Shown here piece after piece: positions 1-8,329 of a stretch of DNA of 64,000 nucleotides. Position numbers and translations under genes: made by a program. The notes under the pieces are model-generated. The model saw nothing but the letters and a program-made list of their open reading frames with translations. It made no database searches and was not told where the DNA came from. The stretch's first letter is position 1. Each line of letters begins with the position of its first letter. Origin of the DNA: Haloglomus halophilum (GTDB lineage: Archaea > Halobacteriota > Halobacteria > Halobacteriales > Haloarculaceae); assembly GCF_024298885.1 (NCBI RefSeq), contig NZ_CP101166.1, positions 3,843,149 to 3,907,148 of the forward strand. Direction: 5' to 3'.

Positions 1-785
1 TCGTCGGGCAGCGTATCCGGGGTCCGGCCGTCGTGTTCCGCGTCCGGAGCCGCCTCCGCCGCGGCGCTTCCAGCCCCGTCAGTCACGGGCCGTTCCTCGG
101 CGGCACCCATCGAGCCGTCCGTCTCCCCGACGGCGTCGTCGCCAGTGTCGCTGCCGCCGGGCGATGGGGTGCCGTCCCCGTCGGCGGATGCCGCACCGTC
201 GTCCGCGGTGTCCAGTTCGTGGATGCCGAACTTCAGCATGTTCCGACGGACAGTCTGAGGCGTCACATCGGCGCCGAGTGCATCGGTCATCGTCGAGAAC
301 GAGTCGTAGGCGTCGTACGCGGCCCGGAGGGCGGGTTCGTGCTTGTGGATTGACTCGTCCGGTCGGTCGTGTGCCACGAACCGGTGGACCGTCAGCGCCG
401 CCGCCGAGTCGAATCCGGCCCCGCAGTCGGGCGCCTCGCAGGGATGGGCCGCCGCCTGCTCGTGCCCGGACGGCGACCCGGCATCAGGCGCAGCGTCGCT
501 CTCGGCATCGGCGTCCGGACCGTCGACATCGTCCGTCCTGTCGGCCGAGTCCGTGTCGCTGTCTCCCACCACCGCCGCATCCGCGGTGGCTCGGCCCCGC
601 TCGCTGGACACCCCGATAGTGGGTTCCGGGGCGTCGGCGGCCGTCGGAATCCCGACCTGGACATCGACGTGGAGCACGTCCCCCGAGTCGTCCTGAACCG
701 GCGTCACGTCCACCACCTCGATACCGTCGGCTTCCAGTCCCGAGAGAACCGTACCGAGACGGCGATAGGCGTCAGCTAGTGTCAT
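1..785 (-). CDS. C2H2 zinc-finger protein with HTH-like segment (3' part outside window)
   Basis: The reading frame is open from an ATG at 785 down to the window edge, so only the first 261 codons are visible and no stop is seen. Residues 1-47 form a compact alpha/beta segment (starts MTLADAYRRL) ending in a hydrophobic strand. An acidic D/A-rich linker follows, then a classical finger with C116, C121, H134 and H139 (C-x4-C-x12-H-x4-H, with F125 and L131 at core positions). Residues about 150-185 look helix-turn-helix-like, and a G/D/S-rich linker runs off the edge. A DNA-binding or regulatory role is inferred only from the finger and HTH-like part. The next gene upstream on the same strand is the Lhr helicase. 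Confidence 0.75.
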   Translation of the reverse strand, partial: MTLADAYRRLGTVLSGLEADGIEVVDVTPVQDDSGDVLHVDVQVGIPTAADAPEPTIGVSSERGRATADAAVVGDSDTDSADRTDDVDGPDADAESDAAPDAGSPSGHEQAAAHPCEAPDCGAGFDSAAALTVHRFVAHDRPDESIHKHEPALRAAYDAYDSFSTMTDALGADVTPQTVRRNMLKFGIHELDTADDGAASADGDGTPSPGGSDTGDDAVGETDGSMGAAEERPVTDGAGSAAAEAAPDAEHDGRTPDTLPD

Positions 786-921
786 GTGTCCCCCTGAATC
801 AAGTGGAGGAGCTTCCATTCATAAGGCTTCCGTAGAGTGCAAAATAATCGCCCGAGGGTACCCCATCGTGAGTGTAGCACTCCCACACAGGCGCGGCCAC
901 GACCGTCCGAACGGACCCGGA

Positions 922-3744
922 CTAGTCGTCGCTCTCGGCGACCGCTCCGTCACCCTCAGTCTCGGACTCATCGATGGCATCCAGCACCCGCCGATGGAAC
1001 TCCTGCAGGACGGCCGATTCATCCTCCGCCAGCACCACGTCGCTGGCCATCAGCGTGGCCAGCCCGAATGCCCGCGGTGTCGGCGTCTCGACCGTGTGGT
1101 GGACCACGTCGACCGCACCTCGCTGGATGTCCTGCAGTACGTCCTCGATACCCGCGAGGTTGAGCTTGTCCTCGAGGATCTCGCGGTAGGTCTCCTCGAT
1201 GACCGCGAACTCCTCGAGGTCCTGGGCGAACGAGAGCAGCATCTCGCTGGAGACCTGCTGCTGGGCGGCCGACTTCTCGTACCCCTTGTACCGCTTGAGG
1301 ATCATCAGCGACCGGGTGGCGTTGATGCGGAAGTAGCGCTTGAGCAGGTCCGTCCCGTCGAGCGCGGCACGGAGGTCGGCGCGGGCCTCGTCCGGCGCGA
1401 TGGACTCGAGGACACCTGTCACGTCGACCTTCCGGTTGAGCGGCATCGAGAGCGTGAACCCGTGGTCGGCGACGGCGACCTGCACGTTGGCGTCGGCCGC
1501 CTGCGCGCAACGGTAGGCGAGCAGCCGCGAGAAGCCGTCGTTGAACCGGCGGCCGTAGTTGGAGTGGACGTAGTAGTGGCGCTCGTACTCGTCGTGGTCG
1601 AGCTCCTCCTCGACGACGAGGCGGCCGTCGGTCGCGACGCTCTCGGTACCCGCGTACCGCACCTGCTCGTCGAACATCCGCGTCACCGCGCGTACGGAGT
1701 GTTCGTCCAGTGGGAACGCGCGGAGCCAGTTCCGGACCGCGGGCGGGCCGCCGTCGGCCAGCCGCTCCAGCAGGTCGCGCTGGAACGCCAGGATCTCCCG
1801 GCCGAGGTCGTACGAGAGCGGCAACCGCTCGGAGAACCACGACGGCACCGTCGGCCGGGCACTGGTGGGGTCGACGTACACCTTCGAGCCGCGCCGGTAG
1901 CGGTACTCGTAGTTCGACCCGCCGAGGACGAACACGTCGCCGGGTTCGAGGGTGTCGAGGTACGACTCGTCCAGCTGCCCGACCCACTCGTCGCCACCGC
2001 GGACGAACACGTCGCAGGTGAACGAATCCGGGATGGTCCCGATGTTGGTCATGTAGATGACCCGCGCCATGCGGCCGCGCTTGCCGACCAGCGGCGTCCC
2101 CGGCGCGTACGCCTCGTAGTGGTGCTCGCCGCCGGGCGCGTCGTTGGTGTCGCGCCACACCTTCGCGTAGACGTTCTTCGCCTCCAGCCCCTCGTAGTCC
2201 GCCGTGAGATAGCGGAACAGCTGCTCGAACTCCGCGTCCGAGAAGCTCCGGTACGGGTGCGCACTCGTGAGTATCTCGCGCACCTCGGCCTCCGGGCGTG
2301 GCCCGTTGATGGCCATCCCGTACACCTGCTGGGCGGCCACGTCCTGGGCGTCCTCCGGGACGAACACCCTGTCGACGAACCCCTCCTCGGCCTTCTTCAG
2401 CATCACCGTGCACTCGACGAGTTCGTCGCGGTCCAGCGCCACGACGCGGCCGGTGACGGTCTCGCCGAGCTGGTGGCCCGCGCGGCCGACGCGCTGGAGC
2501 AGCGACGCGACCGATTTCGGCGACCCCACCTGCACGACGAGATCGATGTGGGGCATGTCGATGCCGAGTTCGAGCGACGTGCTCGTGGTGACAACCTCGA
2601 CATCGCCGGATTTCAGCATCCCCTCGACGCGCTCGCGCTCCTCCTTCGAGAGCGAGCCGTGGTGGCAGCCGGAGTTGGCCTCATCGTAGCCGTCGTAGTT
2701 CTCGCGCAGGTTGTGGAGAACCCGTTCGGCGCCCGAGCGGGTGTTCGTGAACACGAGCGTGTTGGTCGCGCCCTGGATCCACTCGTGCAACTGGTCGTAG
2801 AACCGGTCGTTGACGACCGACGGGTGCGTGTCGATGAGGTCGTCGGTGGGGCAGTGCAACTCGATGTCGAAGTCGCGGACGAACCGCGCGTCGACGAGTT
2901 CGTAGTCGCGGAACTGCGGAGCACCCGCAGTATCTCCATCCGCGTCCGGGTCGCCGGGCGTCTCGCACCCCACCAGGAACTCCGCCATCTTCGACAGCGG
3001 CTCGACAGTCGCTGAACAGCCGATGCGGGTCGGTGACTCCTCGGCCATCGCCTCCAGTCGCTCCAGCGAGACGGCCATGTGGGTCCCGCGCTTGTTGTCG
3101 GCCAGCGAGTGGATCTCGTCGACGATGACGTACTCGACGGTCTCCAGTTTCCGCTTGAACTTCGGCGAGTTCAGCAGGATGGCCAGCGTCTCCGGGGTGG
3201 TGTTGAGGATGTGCGGCGTCGTCTCCAGCATCGCCTGCCGGTCGCTGTCGCTCGTGTCGCCGTGCCGGATGGCGTGGCGGACTTCGACATCGTGCCCGTT
3301 CGCCGCGAGTTTCTCGGTGATGGCGTCGATGGGTTCGGCGAGGTTCCGGTGGATGTCGTTCGCGAGCGACTTCAGCGGCGAGAGGTAGAGGCAGTAGACG
3401 GAGTTGTCGAGGTCGTCGGTCTTCGCGCGGCCGAAGAGGTCGTTGTAGATGGCCGCGAAGCTGGCCATCGTCTTCCCGCTTCCCGTCGGCGCACAGACCA
3501 GCGTGTTCTCCCCGTCGTCGACCAGCGGGATGGCCCCCTTCTGCGGTGGCGTGAAGAACCCGCCGTTGCCCGGGACGTACTCGCCGAAGGTCTCGGCCCA
3601 CCACTCCCGGACCTCCGGCTCCAGCCGGGCCAGCACGTCGGCGTCGTCGATGTCGACGGTCGTCGGGTCGAACGGGAGGTCGTCGTGACACGCGCGCAGT
3701 AGCTCGCGACCCTCGCCCGACAGGTCGTCGCCGTGGCTCCCCAT
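922..3744 (-). CDS. lhr: Lhr-family superfamily 2 ATP-dependent helicase
   Basis: A 940-residue superfamily 2 helicase. Walker A APTGSGKT is at residues 85-92, SPLKSL at 122-127, IRHGDT at 159-164, the DEIH box at 209-212, and a conserved KRGTHMAVSLERL stretch follows. The second RecA domain carries STSLELGID and QRVGRAGHQ. This order and these exact motifs match the Lhr core (helicase domains, winged helix, Lhr-specific C-terminal domain). Lhr proteins unwind DNA or DNA-RNA hybrids with 3'-5' polarity and are linked to repair. A TATA-like GTTAAG about 30 nt upstream (near 3774) supports the ATG at 3744. The acidic tail is typical of haloarchaea. Confidence 0.88.
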   Translation of the reverse strand: MGSHGDDLSGEGRELLRACHDDLPFDPTTVDIDDADVLARLEPEVREWWAETFGEYVPGNGGFFTPPQKGAIPLVDDGENTLVCAPTGSGKTMASFAAIYNDLFGRAKTDDLDNSVYCLYLSPLKSLANDIHRNLAEPIDAITEKLAANGHDVEVRHAIRHGDTSDSDRQAMLETTPHILNTTPETLAILLNSPKFKRKLETVEYVIVDEIHSLADNKRGTHMAVSLERLEAMAEESPTRIGCSATVEPLSKMAEFLVGCETPGDPDADGDTAGAPQFRDYELVDARFVRDFDIELHCPTDDLIDTHPSVVNDRFYDQLHEWIQGATNTLVFTNTRSGAERVLHNLRENYDGYDEANSGCHHGSLSKEERERVEGMLKSGDVEVVTTSTSLELGIDMPHIDLVVQVGSPKSVASLLQRVGRAGHQLGETVTGRVVALDRDELVECTVMLKKAEEGFVDRVFVPEDAQDVAAQQVYGMAINGPRPEAEVREILTSAHPYRSFSDAEFEQLFRYLTADYEGLEAKNVYAKVWRDTNDAPGGEHHYEAYAPGTPLVGKRGRMARVIYMTNIGTIPDSFTCDVFVRGGDEWVGQLDESYLDTLEPGDVFVLGGSNYEYRYRRGSKVYVDPTSARPTVPSWFSERLPLSYDLGREILAFQRDLLERLADGGPPAVRNWLRAFPLDEHSVRAVTRMFDEQVRYAGTESVATDGRLVVEEELDHDEYERHYYVHSNYGRRFNDGFSRLLAYRCAQAADANVQVAVADHGFTLSMPLNRKVDVTGVLESIAPDEARADLRAALDGTDLLKRYFRINATRSLMILKRYKGYEKSAAQQQVSSEMLLSFAQDLEEFAVIEETYREILEDKLNLAGIEDVLQDIQRGAVDVVHHTVETPTPRAFGLATLMASDVVLAEDESAVLQEFHRRVLDAIDESETEGDGAVAESDD

Positions 3745-3880
3745 CCGTGCCTCGACGGAGGGCCGGCAGGATGTTAAGGGGTCGCCTCCCGCGGTGGAAC
3801 TGGTCCCGTCGAGGTGATGCGCTGCCGATGACGCGGGCGTTCGGGGCCGGATTCAAGGCCCTCCGCCGTGGCTACCCGCC

Positions 3881-5092
3881 ATGACCCACGCCGAACGTGC
3901 CTCGCGGTGGGCACGCCGGTTCGTCCTGGCGGGTGCCGCGTGGCTCGCCGTCTGGCAGGTCGCCGAGCTGGCCGGTACCCCCCGGCGAGCGGCCGTCACG
4001 CTCGGACTGCTGGGGTTCGTCCTGCATACCGTCTTCGGGAAGGCGTACGCGCTGGTGCCACCCTACTTCGACCGCGACCTCGCGACGACGCGACTCATGC
4101 CGGTCCACCTCGCCTGCTCGGTGACGGGGACACTCCTGCTCGCGGGGGCGGCGTCCGGAGTGGGCCAGGCGGTCCTCCCGACACCCTCCGTCGAGCTGTT
4201 GTCCCTGGCGGGCGCCGCCCTCTGGACGGTCGGCGTCGCCGTCTTCCTCGGGACGCTCGGCTGGACCGTCCGCGACAACCTCCTCGGCGGGGCGACGGGC
4301 ACCGGCGAGGCGAACGCCGAGCGCCGACCCGTCGACCGGGCCGCGAACCTCGCGATGCCGGTCGCGCTGGCCTATCTCGCTCTGGGGTCGTACGCGCTGC
4401 TGGCGGCGCACGCGCCGCTCCCGACACTCCTCGACGGCTACGCCCCCCGTGCGTCGCACCTGCTCGGGGCCGGGTTCGCCACGCTTACGCTGTTCGCTGT
4501 GGGCTTCCGGCTCCTGCCCCGCTTCCTCGTCGCCCACCCGCCCAGGGCGCTCGTCGCGGTCGTCCTCCCGGCCGGGGCCGTCGGCCCGGCACTGCTCGCC
4601 GTCGGGCTCCCCGCCGGGCCGATGTTCCGCCTCGGCGCGACGGTCGAGGCGACCGCCGTCATCGGGTTCGCGACCGCGTTCGGCGTGACCTTCGTGCGCT
4701 CGGACCGGGGCCGCATCGGCCTCGATGCCGTCCTCGTGGCGGTGGCGCTGGGGTCGCTCGCCGCGTTCCTCGGGCTCACGTTCGCGGTCGACCCCCCGAC
4801 AGCCGAACTCGTGACGGCTCACCGCCGCCTGAACGTGCTGGGCTTCCTCGGGCTCGCCATCATCGGCGCGAGCTACCAGTTCTACCCGCCGACCGCGGGA
4901 AGCTTCCGGGGCGCCAGTGACCGGACGGCGCTGGCCGTCATCGGCCTCGTCGCGGGCGGGCTGCTGGTCGAGGTCGCTGGCCTGCTCGGCGGGGGGACGT
5001 ACCTCGTCACGGGTGGCCGTCTCGCCGCCACGCTCGGGGCCACTGTCCACCTCGGGTTGCTGGTCGCCCTGTTCCGCGAACGGTTCGGCTGA
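3881..5092 (+). CDS. multi-pass membrane protein, possibly related to heme-copper oxidase subunit I/NnrS
   Basis: A 403-residue, very hydrophobic protein with about ten to twelve predicted membrane segments. Histidines sit within or beside helices: HTVFGKAYALVPPYFDR, HLACSVTG, HLLGAGFATL, HPPRALV and AHRRLNVLGFLG followed by SYQFYPPT. The pattern recalls the heme-copper oxidase subunit I/NnrS fold, in which helix histidines bind heme, but I cannot align the full ligand set, so enzymatic function is not claimed. A TATA-like ATTCAAG lies 27 nt before the ATG, which suggests a leaderless transcript diverging from lhr. It could equally be a structural membrane protein of unknown role. Confidence 0.7.
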   Translation: MTHAERASRWARRFVLAGAAWLAVWQVAELAGTPRRAAVTLGLLGFVLHTVFGKAYALVPPYFDRDLATTRLMPVHLACSVTGTLLLAGAASGVGQAVLPTPSVELLSLAGAALWTVGVAVFLGTLGWTVRDNLLGGATGTGEANAERRPVDRAANLAMPVALAYLALGSYALLAAHAPLPTLLDGYAPRASHLLGAGFATLTLFAVGFRLLPRFLVAHPPRALVAVVLPAGAVGPALLAVGLPAGPMFRLGATVEATAVIGFATAFGVTFVRSDRGRIGLDAVLVAVALGSLAAFLGLTFAVDPPTAELVTAHRRLNVLGFLGLAIIGASYQFYPPTAGSFRGASDRTALAVIGLVAGGLLVEVAGLLGGGTYLVTGGRLAATLGATVHLGLLVALFRERFG

Positions 5093-5150
5093 GGACCGTG
5101 TCGCCGCCCGCTCCGAAACCCACTAACCCCGCCCCCACCCAGCGATGCCA

Positions 5151-6095
5151 ATGACCGACGGTATCGACGACCCCGGGGATGTCCTCGGCCGTTACGAGCC
5201 CCTCGTGGACGATGTCGAGTCGTTCCGCGAGGCGTGCGCCCGGCCGCTCCCGGCAGTCGTCCGCGTGAACGAGATCAAGGCCACGCCCGACGAGGTCCGG
5301 GCCGGCTTCGAGGAGGAGGGTATCGACTTCGAGCCCGTCGACTGGCACGACGGGCTGCTCCGACTCCCGGACGGCGACCCCGGCCACTCGTGGGCGTACG
5401 TCCACGGCTGGGTGTACGGCCAAGAGGAGGTCTCGGCCGTGCCGGCCCTCGTGCTCGACCCCCAGCCCGGCGAGCGGGTGTTCGACCCCTGCGCGGCGCC
5501 CGGGAGCAAGACGACGCAGCTGGCGGCACTGATGGAGGATACGGGGCTTCTGGTCGCCAACGACTCGAACCTCGGGCGGCTCTCGGCGCTGCGCTCGAAC
5601 GCCGAGCGCTGTGGCGTCTCGAACGTCGCCGTGACGAAGTCCGACGCCCGGAACTTCTCGCTGAAGCCGTTCTCGGAGGGCGACGAGGACGAACCGTTCG
5701 ACCGCGTCCTCGTCGACGTGCCCTGCTCCTGCGAGGGGACCATCCGGAAGAACCCGGACGCGCTGGCCGACTGGACGCTCGACCACGTGCAGGGTGTCGC
5801 GGGCGTCCAGAAGGGCATCCTGGAGCGGGCCATCGAGATGACCAAGCCCGGTGGCACGGTCGTCTACTCCACCTGTACGTTCGCGCCCGAGGAGAACGAG
5901 GCCGTCCTCGACCACGCGCTCGCCAACAGCGCGTGCGACCTCGTGGAGTTCGACCTGCCGCTCGAGTCGCGTCCCGGCGTCACCGAGTGGGACGGCGAGA
6001 CGTACGACCCCGCCGTCGAACGGGCCCGGCGCATCTACCCGCATCACAACGACACGGGCGGGTTCTTCTGCGCGAAACTGGAGGTGGCGGCATGA
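5151..6095 (+). CDS. RsmB/NOP (NSUN)-family RNA cytosine-5 methyltransferase
   Basis: SAM-dependent methyltransferase that methylates C5 of cytosine in tRNA or rRNA. Seen (numbering from the alternative ATG at 5145): SAM motif DPCAAPGSKT at 114-123, the motif IV cysteine in DVPCSCEGT (C194) and the motif VI cysteine in STCTF (C244). These two cysteines form and release the covalent RNA intermediate in this family. A tyrosine/asparagine-rich RNA-binding N-terminus precedes the Rossmann core. Two in-frame ATGs exist (5145, 5151). I chose 5151 because a CTAAC box sits about 26 nt upstream. The stop overlaps the next start as ATGA, so the two genes are probably translated together. Substrate (tRNA or rRNA) cannot be read from sequence. 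Confidence 0.88.
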   Translation: MTDGIDDPGDVLGRYEPLVDDVESFREACARPLPAVVRVNEIKATPDEVRAGFEEEGIDFEPVDWHDGLLRLPDGDPGHSWAYVHGWVYGQEEVSAVPALVLDPQPGERVFDPCAAPGSKTTQLAALMEDTGLLVANDSNLGRLSALRSNAERCGVSNVAVTKSDARNFSLKPFSEGDEDEPFDRVLVDVPCSCEGTIRKNPDALADWTLDHVQGVAGVQKGILERAIEMTKPGGTVVYSTCTFAPEENEAVLDHALANSACDLVEFDLPLESRPGVTEWDGETYDPAVERARRIYPHHNDTGGFFCAKLEVAA

Positions 6096-6688
6096 GCGAC
6101 GACACGACCGGCGACGACACGACCGGCACCGGCGCGCCGGCAGAGAACAAGCCCCACCAGTTCGAGCGCCTCCCCGCGACCGCCGACGACCGCGACGTGC
6201 CCGAGCGCGCCACGCGCGAGGGCGTCGTCGAGTTCTGGCAGGACCGCTACGGCGTCGACCCGTCGGTCTGGGAGGGCTACACCTTCTGGGAGAAGGGTGC
6301 GGGCAAGGTCTGGGCGTTCGCGGACGACCTCCCCTCGCCCGTCGAGGTGGAGGCGCTCGGGATGACCTTCCTCCGAACCGGCGGCGAGCACTGGAAGCCG
6401 ACGACGGACGCCGTCCAGCGCTTCGGCCGCTACGCGACGGCCGACGATACGGTCATCGACCTCTCACGGGAGCAGGCGACCCGCTTTCTCGCCGGAGAGG
6501 ACCAGGAACTCGACTGGGATGGGGACTGGGGGTATCTCATCGTCCGGCACGAGTACGGTGGCGAGTCCGTGACCGGAGCCGCGCCGGACCGGGCCGACAG
6601 CGGCCGCCCGGAACCCATCGGCGTGGGGCTGTTCCTGCACGGCGAGTTGCGCTCGCAGGTGCCGAAGGGACGACGGCGGGACCTGTAG
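6092..6688 (+). CDS. haloarchaeal partner protein of the m5C methyltransferase (PUA/RsmF-C-like)
   Basis: 198 residues, starting at the ATG that overlaps the methyltransferase stop (ATGA, 6092-6095). After an acidic, Thr/Asp-rich N-terminus come aromatic-rich motifs (FWQDRYGVDPSVWEGYTFWE, GAGKVWAF) and a C-terminal part ending in GVGLFLHGELRSQVPKGRR. The end resembles the PUA-like or RsmF-C domain that in other lineages is fused to this methyltransferase. I tentatively equate it with the haloarchaeal DUF7122 family. The strict coupling suggests it supplies RNA binding for the enzyme upstream; that is inference. The track frame begins earlier (5234), but that part overlaps the methyltransferase in another frame. 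Confidence 0.75.
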   Translation: MSDDTTGDDTTGTGAPAENKPHQFERLPATADDRDVPERATREGVVEFWQDRYGVDPSVWEGYTFWEKGAGKVWAFADDLPSPVEVEALGMTFLRTGGEHWKPTTDAVQRFGRYATADDTVIDLSREQATRFLAGEDQELDWDGDWGYLIVRHEYGGESVTGAAPDRADSGRPEPIGVGLFLHGELRSQVPKGRRRDL

Positions 6689-6874
6689 AGTGGTCCGCAC
6701 CCCCGCCCATGTCCTCTCGGCGCGGTCAGCGATGTACCCGCCGTCGGCGGTTCCAGCGCGGTGACCGACAGCGAGATACCGAGGGAATCACTCGCAACCC
6801 CCGAATCAATAATACTCCATAGTTCTAAACAGACACGGAGGTTAATCAATCCGCCTAGAACATACGTCGAACAA

Positions 6875-6880
6875 TTTTAC
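6875..6880 (+). promoter_or_regulatory. TATA-like box for the 6906/7001 gene pair
   Basis: TTTTAC lies in a locally A/T-rich stretch (about 6785-6885), unlike the surrounding GC-rich DNA, and is centred about 28 nt before the ATG at 6906. The rest of 6689-6905 shows no coding pattern I can support. Confidence 0.5.
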
Positions 6881-6905
6881 TGTCTCCGAGAAGTACGCGT
6901 ATTCG

Positions 6906-7004
6906 ATGTCGAAGCCCTCTCCACTCGCTACCGCCGTCCGGAAGGCCGAACGCGGGAGGTACCCACCATCCGGGGCGGACAGAGAGCGGGGTCGGTCGAT
7001 ATGA
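6906..7004 (+). CDS. possible 32-residue leader peptide overlapping the zinc-ribbon gene
   Basis: A short ORF whose ATG lies about 28 nt after a TATA-like TTTTAC, the normal leaderless distance. Its TGA overlaps the ATG of the next gene (ATGA at 7001-7004). The peptide is basic and starts MSKPSPLATAVRKAERG. No family is recognised. It may be a real microprotein, a leader that sets translation of the downstream gene, or chance; only the promoter spacing and the overlap support it. Confidence 0.35.
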   Translation: MSKPSPLATAVRKAERGRYPPSGADRERGRSI

Positions 7005-7312
7005 CCCGCCACGAGGCGCCGGATCCCAGTGCATCCACCCGCGGTGGCAGTTCCCCGCCCCTCGATGTCTGCTGGCGCTGTCGCGACACGGCGGACCGAC
7101 TCCGCGAGATCGACCACCCCGACCCCGCCATCGACCGCCGGGTTCGGGTCTGTGAGACGGGGTGCTGGCTCCCCGAGTCGACCAGTTACCGCTGTCACGA
7201 GTGCGGTGAGAACCACTCCCGCGAGCAGGTCAGACTCGTCCGGTCCCCCACCCGAGCCGACCTCGTACCGGAGTGTCTGTCCTGCAACCGGGCGGTCGTC
7301 GCGGGCGACTGA
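7001..7312 (+). CDS. small zinc-ribbon protein with four cysteine pairs
   Basis: 103 residues when started at the ATG at 7001. A longer in-frame ORF begins at 6761, but that extension crosses A/T-rich, non-coding-looking DNA. Cysteines come in four pairs: C24/C27, C51/C55, C65/C68 and C92/C95, enough for two zinc sites. The rest is charged and has no membrane segment. Haloarchaea carry many uncharacterised small zinc proteins of this kind, often thought to bind nucleic acid or protein; no specific role can be given. It converges with the DUF5995 gene, 18 nt away. Confidence 0.65.
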   Translation: MTRHEAPDPSASTRGGSSPPLDVCWRCRDTADRLREIDHPDPAIDRRVRVCETGCWLPESTSYRCHECGENHSREQVRLVRSPTRADLVPECLSCNRAVVAGD

Positions 7313-7330
7313 ACCCTCGACCGGGCCGAG

Positions 7331-8272
7331 TCACATCTCATGGACCGGATCGTCCCCTGCTGAGTCGCCCTGCGATTCCGCCCCACCGTGCTGTGCCTCC
7401 GCTTGCCCGTCGGTCTCCACTCCGGACTCGAACTCCCCCAGTGCTTCCTGAACGGTGTCGCTCGCACGGGTGCCCAGAAGGAGGTAGGCCGCACCCGTGG
7501 CGGTGGCGTGGGTGATGCGGCGAGAGAACCAGCGGCGGACCCGGAACCGCGAGGTGAGGCCGACGGCGTTGCGCCAGGCGCTGGACCGGCACTCGTCGAT
7601 GGTGAAGATGGCGAGCCGTTCGTCGGCCCGGCCCATCGATTCGTCCACCCGTTCGAGGCCCGGGGCGTACGTCTCGGCGAGCAGGTCCTGGATGTCGTCG
7701 ACGATGGTCCGGAGGACCTCGGTCACGGCGCGATGGTCGGCGAGCTTTGCGGAGCGCTCCGAGTCGATACCCACGTCGGCGAGCGCGAACGCGAGGTCGT
7801 AGTTGATGTGGGCGTTCACGCCCAGCAGCGCGTCCTGGATGACGAGCGAATCCGGCGCCGCGGCGGAGTCGAACGCGAGTTGCCACGGGTCGGCCACGGC
7901 CGACAGGTCCCCGCGCTCGTAGTCGTGGACCGCCTCGCGGTAGCGGTTCGCGAACGCGACGAGGTAGTCCGCCACCCAGTCCGGGTCCTCGAACTCGTCG
8001 CGCTCGATCCGGGCCGCGACGGCCTCCGTCGTCCGGGCGTACACGGCGAGGAAGACCGCGCGGTCGTCCTCACGGGTCGCGAAGGCGCGCTGTAACTCGG
8101 CGAGCCGGCGCTCCGACTCCGCGACGGAGTCGTACGGCTCCGCCACCAGGTCCAGAACCTCCCGGTCCCCCGCCGACCCGCCGCTCGTCCCCGGCCGCCC
8201 CTCACGGACGCGCTTGCCCACGGCCGTGGCCTGCTTGCGCCACGCCCGACGCGGGCGAGTGTCCGGCTGCAT
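7331..8272 (-). CDS. DUF5995 family protein
   Basis: 313 residues, soluble and largely helical. The signature is LGVNAHINYDLAFAL in the middle, which is how I recognise the DUF5995 family; its biochemical function is not established. The N-terminal 50 residues are basic (RPRRAWRKQ). The C-terminal part has an R-rich segment with VRRWFSRRITHATATG, a short hydrophobic stretch, and an acidic Gln/Gly tail. The ORF could begin 12 codons earlier at 8308, but CATAACTC (TATA-like on the minus strand) is centred 28 nt from 8272, so I place the start there. Confidence 0.72.
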   Translation of the reverse strand: MQPDTRPRRAWRKQATAVGKRVREGRPGTSGGSAGDREVLDLVAEPYDSVAESERRLAELQRAFATREDDRAVFLAVYARTTEAVAARIERDEFEDPDWVADYLVAFANRYREAVHDYERGDLSAVADPWQLAFDSAAAPDSLVIQDALLGVNAHINYDLAFALADVGIDSERSAKLADHRAVTEVLRTIVDDIQDLLAETYAPGLERVDESMGRADERLAIFTIDECRSSAWRNAVGLTSRFRVRRWFSRRITHATATGAAYLLLGTRASDTVQEALGEFESGVETDGQAEAQHGGAESQGDSAGDDPVHEM

Positions 8273-8329
8273 GGCGGTGGGTACCACACCGGTGGGCATA
8301 ACTCTCACCCGACATCCGTCACCGCCGGC

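Noticed and set aside
784-3015. Long plus-strand open frame (743 residues) opposite the helicase
   Set aside because: It is antisense to the Lhr helicase, whose motifs are complete on the minus strand; its composition is the R/V/G-rich shadow typical of high-GC genes.
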